Source: an uncultured Bacteroidales bacterium
Lineage (GTDB): Bacteria; Bacteroidota; Bacteroidia; Bacteroidales; UBA932
Assembly: GCA_934717185.1 (NCBI GenBank)
Contig: CAKUYQ010000022.1
Coordinates: 1-47,301, forward strand
Length of the DNA stretch: 47,301 nucleotides
Reading direction: 5' to 3'
The notes beneath the pieces were generated by a model. The model ran no database searches. It had not been told where the DNA came from and saw only the letters and a list, made by a program, of their open reading frames with translations. Every line of letters starts with the position of its first letter. Position 1 is the stretch's first letter. A program made the position numbers and the translations under genes. Positions 36,839-44,656 of the stretch are shown here, one piece after another.

Positions 36839-37243
36839 CTACAACTCCAACGTTACCGGCTTTTTGGTTACGATTAAAATCACGGAAGCATTTGTGCCGC
36901 CATTGTACTTTGCTGCTTCCGGTTGTGTGGTGTTTTTCAACACAGTCATAGACTTTATATCGGCAGGACTGATTGAGTTCACTAAATCCTTAGGAACTTT
37001 CTTGCCATTAACCACATAAATTGGTTCCGGAGCACTCTCTTTTGTTGTGATATTATGAATGTGCTTATCACCTGCAACAGAAATAGTATAGTCCTCAATA
37101 ACCTTTCCTTTAAGTTGCGAACCGTTAAAATTCTCTACCCTGTTACCATTTATAATATACTCGTTAACAGGGTCTGCAGGTGATGTAATGATTCCGGCAC
37201 TTAACCCAAGTGCACAAACCATAGTTGTTAAAAAAGAGATCAT
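36839..37243 (-). CDS. Stand-alone plug-like domain protein
   Basis: This is a 134-residue protein: a signal-peptide-like N-terminus (MISFLTTMVCALGLSAG), then a segment resembling the TonB receptor plug (PIYVVNGKKVPKDLVNSISP, ADIKSMTVLKN, ASVILIVTKK), with no barrel. It could be a periplasmic partner or decoy for the receptor encoded two genes downstream, or a sensor that relays its state. It lies 11 bases after the anti-sigma-like gene. Confidence 0.75.
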   Translation of the reverse strand: MISFLTTMVCALGLSAGIITSPADPVNEYIINGNRVENFNGSQLKGKVIEDYTISVAGDKHIHNITTKESAPEPIYVVNGKKVPKDLVNSISPADIKSMTVLKNTTQPEAAKYNGGTNASVILIVTKKPVTLEL

Positions 37244-37254
37244 AATTTTTATTA

Positions 37255-37803
37255 TTAATTGTTAGCTATCAGTTTTATAGAGCCGTTATTATCTTTAGTT
37301 ATCGTATAGGTTGAAAGTACCTTGCCGTTAGAAGATACTGTTACCAATATCCCCTCTTTTGTGGCGTTGGCAGTAATCTCCTCCGCCCCATTGGTTACCT
37401 CTGCCACAGCATTAATCCCCTCTGCAATCTCAATAGGCGAAAGATTGTAGCTTTTTCCTTCAATTCTCTCCTGAACAAGCGTAAAATAAAGAACACAAGC
37501 AGCTGCGCAAGCAGACAATCCGGCCAATATATATCTTATCCTTTTGTTCCGCTTCCTAACAACCCCTCCTACTATTCTGTCATACTCTTCAGCCCCTGTA
37601 TCCGGCGTAAGCGTTGAATTGTACGCCTCCTCCTTGCATTGCCCTATTTTTATCAGATATGCAATATCCTTCTCATCCTCATCTGCCGGGTTGTTGGCAA
37701 AATAATCTCTAAGCAGTGCCTCCTCCTGCAGAGTAGAATCTGCATTAAGGTAACGCTCTATAAGCTTCTTACGATATTTTTTGTTATGTATGTTATTGCT
37801 CAT
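37255..37803 (-). CDS. Anti-sigma-factor-like membrane protein
   Basis: This is a 182-residue protein: an N-terminal helical cytoplasmic part (LIERYLNADSTLQEEALLRD), one transmembrane helix at about 88-109 (ILAGLSACAAACVLYFTLV) and a periplasmic C-terminal domain of about 70 residues. It starts 17 bases after the ECF sigma gene, the usual place for its regulator. No zinc-binding HxxxCxxC motif is present. Anti-sigma function is inferred from topology and position. Confidence 0.7.
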   Translation of the reverse strand: MSNNIHNKKYRKKLIERYLNADSTLQEEALLRDYFANNPADEDEKDIAYLIKIGQCKEEAYNSTLTPDTGAEEYDRIVGGVVRKRNKRIRYILAGLSACAAACVLYFTLVQERIEGKSYNLSPIEIAEGINAVAEVTNGAEEITANATKEGILVTVSSNGKVLSTYTITKDNNGSIKLIANN

Positions 37804-37820
37804 ATTCTGTTTATCGTTAA

Positions 37821-38321
37821 TTACATCAATGCCTTAATCTCTTTAAGCAGCTGACGCCTTGCTGCAGATATTGTTGTTTTAATGCTTGTCTTGGGCTTGC
37901 CGCTTAACGCTGCAATCTCATCTAAAGACAAACTTTCTTCATCCCTCAATTTAAGGTAGAGCCGTTGTGTGGATGTAAGCGTGCCATACAACCGTCTCTT
38001 TAAGGCAGCCGCTTCAGCCTCCTCTACACCTTGTGACGGAGAATATCCCCCTGCGTAGTCATCTCCTGTAAGAGGCTGTAGTTGTGGCTGCCTCTTTCTG
38101 TAGTGAGCCACGCAGATGTTTTTTGCAATCTTCACCGACAACGCCTCTATATTTTTTATATTCGGCTCTTTACATGTAAATTGCCACAATGCTACCAAAG
38201 CCTCAAGAACAATATCCTCCGCCTCTATAGAGGCATCTGATACCCTCAGAAATTTTGAGGCTATATTGTGCAACTTGGGGCGTAAAGTCTCCGAAATATC
38301 TTCAAACTCTTTTAACGTCAT
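37821..38321 (-). CDS. ECF-type RNA polymerase sigma factor
   Basis: This is a 166-residue protein. Region 2 has LHNIASKFLRVSDASIEAEDIVLEAL and IKNIEALSVKIAKNICVAHYRKR. Region 4 has TSTQRLYLKLRDEESLSLDEIAALSGKPKTSIKTTISAARRQL, the helix-turn-helix that reads the -35 element. It heads an operon with an anti-sigma-like protein, a plug-domain protein, a GLPGLI protein and an outer-membrane barrel, suggesting control by an envelope signal. Confidence 0.9.
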   Translation of the reverse strand: MTLKEFEDISETLRPKLHNIASKFLRVSDASIEAEDIVLEALVALWQFTCKEPNIKNIEALSVKIAKNICVAHYRKRQPQLQPLTGDDYAGGYSPSQGVEEAEAAALKRRLYGTLTSTQRLYLKLRDEESLSLDEIAALSGKPKTSIKTTISAARRQLLKEIKALM

Positions 38322-38420
38322 CTTTATAGAAGTATCCTAACAAACATCTTTTCCCGTCATGTAATCTTTCTGTCTCACTGTATAAGTAGCAAAAAACTAA
38401 TAAAAGTAAAAATAAACGAA

Positions 38421-38453
38421 AACAATAATTGTCGGGAAGTAAAAAATAGTTAA
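38421..38453 (+). repeat. Left direct repeat flanking the AbiE pair
   Basis: AACAATAATTGTCGGGAAG (38421-38439) is repeated exactly at 39978-39996, and similarity continues to about 38453 (ending ATAGTTAA against ACAGTTAA). The two copies bracket the toxin-antitoxin genes and each contains the nonamer TTGTCGGGA. Confidence 0.8.
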
Positions 38454-38503
38454 AATTTGAATAGAAAAACATATAAAACATATTTAACTGTTCAAAAAAA
38501 TAC

Positions 38504-38511
38504 TACATTTG
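38504..38511 (+). promoter_or_regulatory. -7 promoter box at the AbiE operon
   Basis: TACATTTG fits TAnnTTTG and ends five bases before the ATG at 38516. The transcript would start at or next to the start codon, giving leaderless or nearly leaderless mRNA. Confidence 0.55.
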
Positions 38512-38515
38512 TGGT

Positions 38516-39142
38516 ATGAATAATTTATTGGAAAAATTTGGGAATATACCCGTAACGGCACGGGCGATAGAATCTCTTTACCCTAATCTTAAGGGGAAAA
38601 ACCAAAAGGTAAGGTTGCTTGAGAGAAATGAAGAGATTATTCGCCTTAAGAGAGGATTGTATGTTGTTAGTCCGCAGGTTACAGGAAAGACATTATCTAC
38701 GGAATTGATAGCCAATCATCTGTATGCGCCATCATATATCTCTATGTCTTCTGCCTTAAGGTATTATGGGCTGATTCCCGAAGAGGTATATACTATGCAA
38801 TCCGTGACGGTGAAACATTCAAAGCATTTCAATACACCTTTAGGAGGGTTTGATTATTTATGTATTGCAAGAGATTCCTTTTATATTGGAGTTACAACCG
38901 TAAAAAAGGATGAGTTTGCTTTTATGATTGCTACACCGGAGAAGGCTTTATGTGATTTGATAGCTAATTCCACTAATGTGAAATTAAGGTATTTGAAAGA
39001 TGTACAAACATATTTGGAGGAGGATATAAGAATGGATATGGATGATTTTAAAAAGATGAATCCTGCTGTATTTGAGGAGTATGCTAAAGTAGGAAAGAAA
39101 TCTGAATCAATAAGGACATTGCTAAAATTACTGAAAAGATGA
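38516..39142 (+). CDS. AbiEi-like antitoxin / transcriptional repressor
   Basis: This is a 208-residue protein. The N-terminal winged-helix-like segment includes IIRLKRGLYVVSP, and ELIANHLYAPSYISMSSALRYYGLIPE is the family core. It is the antitoxin half of a type IV toxin-antitoxin system: it normally represses its own promoter and counteracts the AbiEii nucleotidyltransferase without needing tight protein contact. It overlaps the toxin gene by four bases (ATGA). Both genes sit between 19-bp direct repeats. Confidence 0.88.
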   Translation: MNNLLEKFGNIPVTARAIESLYPNLKGKNQKVRLLERNEEIIRLKRGLYVVSPQVTGKTLSTELIANHLYAPSYISMSSALRYYGLIPEEVYTMQSVTVKHSKHFNTPLGGFDYLCIARDSFYIGVTTVKKDEFAFMIATPEKALCDLIANSTNVKLRYLKDVQTYLEEDIRMDMDDFKKMNPAVFEEYAKVGKKSESIRTLLKLLKR

Positions 39143-39966
39143 ACAGCGAAATTTATAACACAATGCTCTCTGGCTATGATCTGTCAACAGACCAAAAGAG
39201 GCGTAATGCAATATTTGAGGTGAATCAGCAGATAATTCTTGCAGGCCTGTATAGCGGAGGTTTTTTTGATGCAGCTGCTTTTTATGGCGGTACCTGCCTT
39301 AGGATTTTTTACGGATTGCAGCGTTTTAGTGAAGATATGGATTTTTCCCTTTTGCTTCCCGACAAAGAATTTGATTTTACCAAATATTTTAAGCCTATTA
39401 TTGATGAATTTGCAATTGTGGGTAGACAGGTTGAGATTAGCAGAAAGGATAAAAAGAGTTTTGGTAAGGTTGATTCTGCTTTTCTAAAGGATAATACCGA
39501 TGTTTATGATGTAACATTCAATACGGAAAAATCAATTAAGATAAAGATAGAGGTAGATACTCGGCCTCCGCAGAAATTCAGAACAGAACAGAAACTGCTT
39601 ATATTACCACATTCCTTTATGACGCGTTGTTTTGTGCTGCCGGACCTGTTTGCAGGAAAGATGCATGCTTTGGTTTATAGGAACTGGAAAAACAGAGTGA
39701 AAGGACGTGACTGGTATGACTTTGAATGGTATGTACGTCATAATGTACCATTGGATTTCAGCCATTTGGCGGAACGTATTTTTCAGTTTGACAATGAGAT
39801 TGTTACTAAGGATATGTTTATGGCGCAGTTAAAAGAGAAACTCTCTTCTGCAAATATAAATCAGGTAAAAGATGATGTTATCCCATTTGTTAAGAATGTC
39901 AGGGAATTGGATATATGGTCTAATGACTATTTTATACAGTTGGCAGATATGATTAGGTTTGAATAA
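39139..39966 (+). CDS. AbiEii-like nucleotidyltransferase toxin
   Basis: This is a 275-residue protein. The nucleotidyltransferase core is seen as YGGTCLRIFYG (about 47-57) and SEDMDFSLL (acidic pair D66/D68), and ELFAGK appears later as PDLFAGKMHAL with RDWYDFEWY. Members transfer nucleotides to tRNA or other targets and stop growth; abortive phage infection and element maintenance are the known outcomes. Translation is coupled to the antitoxin. Confidence 0.9.
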   Translation: MNSEIYNTMLSGYDLSTDQKRRNAIFEVNQQIILAGLYSGGFFDAAAFYGGTCLRIFYGLQRFSEDMDFSLLLPDKEFDFTKYFKPIIDEFAIVGRQVEISRKDKKSFGKVDSAFLKDNTDVYDVTFNTEKSIKIKIEVDTRPPQKFRTEQKLLILPHSFMTRCFVLPDLFAGKMHALVYRNWKNRVKGRDWYDFEWYVRHNVPLDFSHLAERIFQFDNEIVTKDMFMAQLKEKLSSANINQVKDDVIPFVKNVRELDIWSNDYFIQLADMIRFE

Positions 39967-39977
39967 CAGGGGGCTTT

Positions 39978-40010
39978 AACAATAATTGTCGGGAAGCGGA
40001 AAACAGTTAA
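39978..40010 (+). repeat. Right direct repeat flanking the AbiE pair
   Basis: AACAATAATTGTCGGGAAG at 39978-39996 is identical to 38421-38439, and imperfect similarity runs to about 40010. It begins 12 bases after the toxin stop codon. Confidence 0.8.
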
Positions 40011-40030
40011 GAAGGTAATTGAATTTATAG

Positions 40031-40038
40031 TACCTTTG
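40031..40038 (+). promoter_or_regulatory. -7 promoter box for aspS
   Basis: TACCTTTG matches TAnnTTTG in the gap before aspS, about 110 bases from the start codon, and is followed by GCGGG. A leader of about 100 bases would result. Confidence 0.5.
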
Positions 40039-40148
40039 CGGGTTACAAGGCATGCAAAATAAAATGTTGATATTCAGCACAGAGTACAGACAACAGAAAG
40101 AATTTTGCCGGAGAAGATAAAGGATAATTTATTTATAAACACATAACT

Positions 40149-41924
40149 ATGTACAGGACACATACTTGCGGCGAACTTCGCCAAAGCGACATTGGTAAGA
40201 GCGTTACTCTTGCCGGTTGGGTTCAGAAGGTAAGGAAGATGGGAAGCCTTACTTTTATTGATTTAAGAGACCGTTACGGAATTACTCAGTTGGTTGCAGA
40301 TGAGAACGAAACCAAAGAGGTAAAGGAGATTGTAGACAAGATAGGCCGTGAATATGTTATTCAGGCTGTGGGAACAGTAATTGAGAGGCAGAGCAAGAAC
40401 GACAAGATTGCAACAGGTGACATTGAGATAAAACTAAGTGAGATAAATATCCTCAACCCATCTGTAACACCGCCATTTACAATTGAGGAGGTATCAGACG
40501 GCGGAGAGGATTTAAGAGCGCAGTACAGATATTTGGATCTTAGAAGACCGCCTCTAAAGAGAGCATTGGAGCTGAGACACAAGATGGCTCAGGAGATAAG
40601 AAAATACCTTAGCAATGAGGGATTCCTTGAGATTGAGACTCCGTACCTCATTAAATCTACCCCGGAGGGGGCAAGAGATTTTGTGGTACCTTCGAGAATG
40701 AATCCGGGAGAGTTTTATGCACTTCCGCAGAGCCCTCAGCAGCAGAAACAGCTTTTGATGGTTGCCGGCTTTGACAGATATTTCCAGATTGTGCGGTGCT
40801 TTAGAGACGAGGACTTGCGTGCAGACCGCCAGCCCGAGTTTACACAGGTAGACTGCGAGATGTCTTTTGTAGAGAGAGAGGATATTCTAAGGACTTTTGA
40901 GGGGCTTGCAAAGGATCTGTTCAAGAATGTTTTGGGTAAAGAGATGAACTATCAGTTCCCAAGAATCTCGTATGCAGATGCAATGGAGTATTACGGCTCA
41001 GACAAGCCGGATATCCGCTTTGAGATGAAGATGAACACCATTACCAAACAGCTGCAGGGCAATGGCTTTAGCGTATTCGATACTGCAGAATATATTGGAG
41101 CAATAGTAGCCAAAGGTTGCGGAGAATATACACGTAAACAGTTAGATGAACTTACCGAGTGGGTAAAACGCCCTCAGGTTGGTGCAAAAGGGTTGGTTTA
41201 CATTAAATTGGCAAAAGACGGCAGTGTAAAATCTTCTGTAGACAAGTTTTATACTCCGGACAAATTGCTCTCCTTGGCTGCAGAGATTGGGGCAGAGGCC
41301 GGAGATCTTATCCTTATCCTGAGCGGCCCTAAGGCAAAGACTCAAGTTGCACTTGGAACTTTGAGAATAGAGATGGGCAACAGATTGGGCTTAAGAGATA
41401 ATTCTGTATTCAAACCTTTGTGGGTATATGACTTCCCGCTGTTGGAGTGGAATGAAGAAGACCAAAGATTCTATGCAATGCACCATCCGTTCACAGCTCC
41501 TAAGCCGGAGGATTTGGACAAATTCTATTCAGATGATGTGGAGCTTCTAAAACAGGTTAATGCCAATGCTTACGACTTTGTTCTTAACGGAACCGAAGTT
41601 GGCGGTGGTTCAATAAGAATCCACGACTCAAAAGTTCAGGAGAGAATGTTTGAGGTGCTTGGCTTTACCAAGGAGGATGCTGATTACAGATTTGGATTCA
41701 TGATAAACGCATTTAAATACGGTGCTCCGCCTCACGGAGGAATAGCCTTTGGCTTTGACCGTTTCTGCGCACTGTTTGGAGGTACAGATACTATCAGAGA
41801 CTACATTGCATTCCCTAAAAATAATAACGGAAGAGATGTTATGCTCGATGCTCCAAGCCGCATAGATAAGGTGCAGATGGATGAGCTGTGCATTAAGTCA
41901 ACTCTGCCGGATAAGACTGAGTAG
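40149..41924 (+). CDS. aspS: Aspartyl-tRNA synthetase
   Basis: This 591-residue class II enzyme charges tRNA-Asp. Seen: an OB-fold anticodon-binding domain at the N-terminus (GWVQKVRKMGSLTFIDLRDRYG), motif 2 FRDEDLRADRQPEFTQVD, a bacterial GAD-type insertion around 290-410, and motif 3 HGGIAFGFDRF near the C-terminus. Length is standard for the bacterial type. A hairpin with G-U pairs lies 27 bases after the stop. Confidence 0.98.
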   Translation: MYRTHTCGELRQSDIGKSVTLAGWVQKVRKMGSLTFIDLRDRYGITQLVADENETKEVKEIVDKIGREYVIQAVGTVIERQSKNDKIATGDIEIKLSEINILNPSVTPPFTIEEVSDGGEDLRAQYRYLDLRRPPLKRALELRHKMAQEIRKYLSNEGFLEIETPYLIKSTPEGARDFVVPSRMNPGEFYALPQSPQQQKQLLMVAGFDRYFQIVRCFRDEDLRADRQPEFTQVDCEMSFVEREDILRTFEGLAKDLFKNVLGKEMNYQFPRISYADAMEYYGSDKPDIRFEMKMNTITKQLQGNGFSVFDTAEYIGAIVAKGCGEYTRKQLDELTEWVKRPQVGAKGLVYIKLAKDGSVKSSVDKFYTPDKLLSLAAEIGAEAGDLILILSGPKAKTQVALGTLRIEMGNRLGLRDNSVFKPLWVYDFPLLEWNEEDQRFYAMHHPFTAPKPEDLDKFYSDDVELLKQVNANAYDFVLNGTEVGGGSIRIHDSKVQERMFEVLGFTKEDADYRFGFMINAFKYGAPPHGGIAFGFDRFCALFGGTDTIRDYIAFPKNNNGRDVMLDAPSRIDKVQMDELCIKSTLPDKTE

Positions 41925-41950
41925 AAAGGTTTTACATAAAATGGTACTTA

Positions 41951-41991
41951 TTCTGCAATGTGTTGTGCTTTTTGTACAATATATTGTAGAA
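41951..41991 (+). promoter_or_regulatory. 16-bp RNA hairpin between aspS and the YqeY gene
   Basis: The arms at 41951-41966 (TTCTGCAATGTGTTGT) and 41976-41991 pair over all 16 positions, three of them G-U, with a 9-base loop. The wobble pairs work only in RNA from the plus strand. No T-run follows the stem, so it may be a processing site, an attenuator or a weak terminator. Confidence 0.5.
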
Positions 41992-42038
41992 TAAATAATT
42001 AGAGCAAATTAAATAAATTATTGTTAAGGAGAAACGTT

Positions 42039-42512
42039 ATGAGTTTGGAGAAACAGATTCAACAGGATATTAAAGCTGCAATGCTTGCCAAAGAGAAGAC
42101 CCGCTTGGAGTCTTTAAGAGGCATTAAGGCAGCAATCCTTCTTGCAAAAACAGCAGAGGGGGCAGTCCTTGCAAAGGATGAGGCAGGAAACGAGGTTCTT
42201 GCCGATGACGCTATTGTAAAGCTTATCCAAAAGTTGGTTAAGCAGCGTAAAGAGACTGCAGAGATCTACAAGCAGCAGGGAAGACCTGAGCTTGCAGAGA
42301 ATGAGCTTTCGGAGGCATCGTTTATGGAGGTTTACCTTCCAAAACAGCTTACAGACGAGGAGATAACTGCGGAGCTTGTAAAGATTATTGCACAGGTTGG
42401 TGCAACATCTCAAAAAGAGATGGGCAAGGTGATGGGGGTTGCCACCAAAGCGATGGCAGGCCGTGCAGATGGCAGGAAGATAGGAGAGTTAGTTAGAAAG
42501 CTGCTCAACTGA
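42039..42512 (+). CDS. GatB/YqeY-domain protein
   Basis: This is a 157-residue protein from ATG 42039; AAGGAG at 42025-42030 is a rare clear Shine-Dalgarno here and rules against the upstream TTG at 42021. SLEKQIQQDIKAAMLAKEKTRLESLRGIKAAI is the family opening, and GKVMGVATKAMAGRADGRKI the end. Related to the C-terminal tail of the GatB amidotransferase subunit, it may bind tRNA; the exact role is unknown. Pairing with aspS is suggestive of tRNA-related work. Confidence 0.92.
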   Translation: MSLEKQIQQDIKAAMLAKEKTRLESLRGIKAAILLAKTAEGAVLAKDEAGNEVLADDAIVKLIQKLVKQRKETAEIYKQQGRPELAENELSEASFMEVYLPKQLTDEEITAELVKIIAQVGATSQKEMGKVMGVATKAMAGRADGRKIGELVRKLLN

Positions 42513-42518
42513 GAATAG

Positions 42519-42656
42519 CATTGGCGTTGGCGTTGGCGTTAGCTTTGGCCTTTTTGGTATAAAGAGGGTAGAGAGAGTAAAGAGAGTAAAGAAAGTAGAG
42601 AGGGTAAAGAGGGTAAAGAGAGTAAAGAAAGTAGAGAGGGTAAAGGCTAAAGCTAA
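42519..42656 (+). repeat. Composite 3'-end repeat element, copy 3
   Basis: GCATTGGCGTTGGCGTTGGC starts six bases after the YqeY stop. Eight 9-bp units (GTAGAGAGA, GTAAAGAGA, GTAAAGAAA, GTAGAGAGG and so on) fill 42568-42639, with a 36-bp higher-order period of three units repeated. The arms TTAGCTTTGGCCTTT (42539-42553) and AAAGGCTAAAGCTAA (42642-42656) are reverse complements except for one position that would be a G-U pair. A further GGCGTTAGC and ATAAACT-rich tail follow to about 42728. Confidence 0.85.
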
Positions 42657-42760
42657 GTTAATAGTTGAAAGTGTATAGTTTATAGTTAATTGGCTTTGAT
42701 ATTGGCGTTAGCTATAAACTATAAACTTTACACTACCTTCCGGATAAAAACCAATCATAT

Positions 42761-44434
42761 ATGAACCATATAATGCAAAAAAGCATATTTAACCGCATCC
42801 TCTATCTTGTGGTATTGCTTTGTGCCGTTGCATCTTGCAATACACGTACGGAATATTGGGACACCCTTTCTAAAATTGAGTCTTTTATAGAAGAAAGGCC
42901 CGATAGTGCATTGTTTATACTAGAACAAACAGACATAAAACCATCTACTAAAGAGGAGAAGGCAAAGTTTGCATTGCTCCTTTCAATGGCATTGGATAAA
43001 AATCTTGTAGATAAAACAGATTTTGAAATACTGCAACCGGCTATAGATTTTTATAAAGATAATGGATCGGCTACAGATAGACTACGTACACTATATTATC
43101 AGGGCAGAATCTATCAGAATAGAGGTGAAAATGCTTTGGCTATTGAATGCTTTCTGAATGCTGTTAACAAAGGTGCCAAGTCAGACGATATTTTAACAAA
43201 AGCCCGTACATATTTTGCACAGGGTAAAATATATTATGCTTTATACGACTGGGATAGTTTTATTGAAAACAACCAGAAGGCGGCTTGTCTTTTCAAGGAA
43301 GCAGGCAAGTATAATAGTTGTGCACACTCCCTGATAGGAGTCATTAATGGCTATACTTTAAAGAAAGATAAAGAAAATGCCTCCTTGCACATAGAAGAAT
43401 GCAAACGAATGCTAAATACAATAAACAGCAATATGACAAGTTATTTCTATGCGTGTTACCTATCCTATTTAACAGATTTTGGTTTAGAGCGGGATATCAT
43501 AGCTGTTATTAATGAGTATTTAAAAGCCATACCTCATTCAAAATTAGATTGGCTTTCCATTTCTAATGCATACGTCAAACTTAAAATGTATGATGAAGCG
43601 TTGCAGGCAATATCTGAATATGATAAATCTTCAGATATAACCAATAGACGAAAATATTTGGCTATTATCTCTGAAATCTATAAATATTCAGAGCAGTACA
43701 AAGAATCTCTTGAGTCTTATGAAACCTATATGGCTTTATCTAATAAGGAGGATTATGCCGTAATGCAGCAAGATACCAAATTTGTCAAGGAAAGGTATCA
43801 ATTAGAATTAAAAGCATTAAAAGAACGAGAGTCTAAAAAGCGTATTTTTACGTTGGCAACAGTAATAATAACATTGTTGCTTGCAATTATCATATATATA
43901 CGCATTCGGTTAAAGGTAAACCGAATGGAAAAAATAATTGCAGAACAGAATGCAGAAAAGTATAGATTGTTATACCTGCAGATGGAGGAAGAACGTGATA
44001 ATCTCACAAGATTGTTAAGACAAAACAACGAATTGGACCCGGATGTTAAGACAGCCGTGGCCAAGCGATTAGAATTACTTAATAAGTTTTTTACTGCATA
44101 TATAACAAATAATAGTGATATTGACAGAAAAGCTGGTGAAGAAATGGACGAACTGTTGGCTAACAAAGAAACTTTTATGGAATCTACAAAATATGCTTTT
44201 GCCGGAAGTCACCCAAAATTCATCAAATATTTAAAGGAACGAGGCCTAACAGACTGGGAGATTAATTACTGCTGTTTGTATGCTTTGGGTCTTAAAGGAA
44301 AAGAGATTGGTACATATATCAAGATGCGTTCGCACTACAATAATAGTAGCAATATACGGGAAAAATTAGGAATAAACGAACACGATACTAATTTGGGTAT
44401 TTACATAAGAAAACTGCTACACGAAAGCGAATGA
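42761..44434 (+). CDS. TPR-repeat membrane lipoprotein with C-terminal helix-turn-helix
   Basis: This is a 557-residue protein. A lipoprotein-like signal ends AVASC; the start is ATG 42761 or 42773. Tetratricopeptide-like helical repeats span about 35-345 (LYYQGRIYQNRGENALAIEC, YDEALQAISEY). A membrane helix lies at about 366-385 (IFTLATVIITLLLAIIIYI), then a coiled coil (MEKIIAEQNAEKYRLLYLQM), then a LuxR-like HTH end (LTDWEINYCCLYALGLKGKE). In Bacteroidales such proteins are predicted membrane-bound one-component regulators. Its position just before a peptide locus suggests it controls that locus. Confidence 0.82.
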   Translation: MNHIMQKSIFNRILYLVVLLCAVASCNTRTEYWDTLSKIESFIEERPDSALFILEQTDIKPSTKEEKAKFALLLSMALDKNLVDKTDFEILQPAIDFYKDNGSATDRLRTLYYQGRIYQNRGENALAIECFLNAVNKGAKSDDILTKARTYFAQGKIYYALYDWDSFIENNQKAACLFKEAGKYNSCAHSLIGVINGYTLKKDKENASLHIEECKRMLNTINSNMTSYFYACYLSYLTDFGLERDIIAVINEYLKAIPHSKLDWLSISNAYVKLKMYDEALQAISEYDKSSDITNRRKYLAIISEIYKYSEQYKESLESYETYMALSNKEDYAVMQQDTKFVKERYQLELKALKERESKKRIFTLATVIITLLLAIIIYIRIRLKVNRMEKIIAEQNAEKYRLLYLQMEEERDNLTRLLRQNNELDPDVKTAVAKRLELLNKFFTAYITNNSDIDRKAGEEMDELLANKETFMESTKYAFAGSHPKFIKYLKERGLTDWEINYCCLYALGLKGKEIGTYIKMRSHYNNSSNIREKLGINEHDTNLGIYIRKLLHESE

Positions 44435-44455
44435 TTATGCATGGTATACCTTTGC

Positions 44456-44489
44456 AAGGTAGGGTTTTGGAATAAGCTCTACCTTTTTT
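44456..44489 (+). terminator. Rho-independent-like terminator after the TPR-HTH gene
   Basis: AAGGTAGGG (44456-44464) pairs with CTCTACCTT (44477-44485) with one G-U, the loop is 12 bases, and a run of T's follows to 44489. A TACCTTTG box just upstream (44447-44454) overlaps the stem and could alternatively be a promoter. Confidence 0.55.
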
Positions 44490-44656
44490 GTACATAAAAT
44501 CCTATATAACACAAACTTTATAGACAGTGTTCCAAAAATTTTACATCCGCAGGCTGATTTTCAATCAGTTGTAGTTTGAAATCTGAAACTTTTCTTTATT
44601 ACATTAAACTATATAAATGTATTTTTACAATACATAACCAATAAATAATTGCTATT

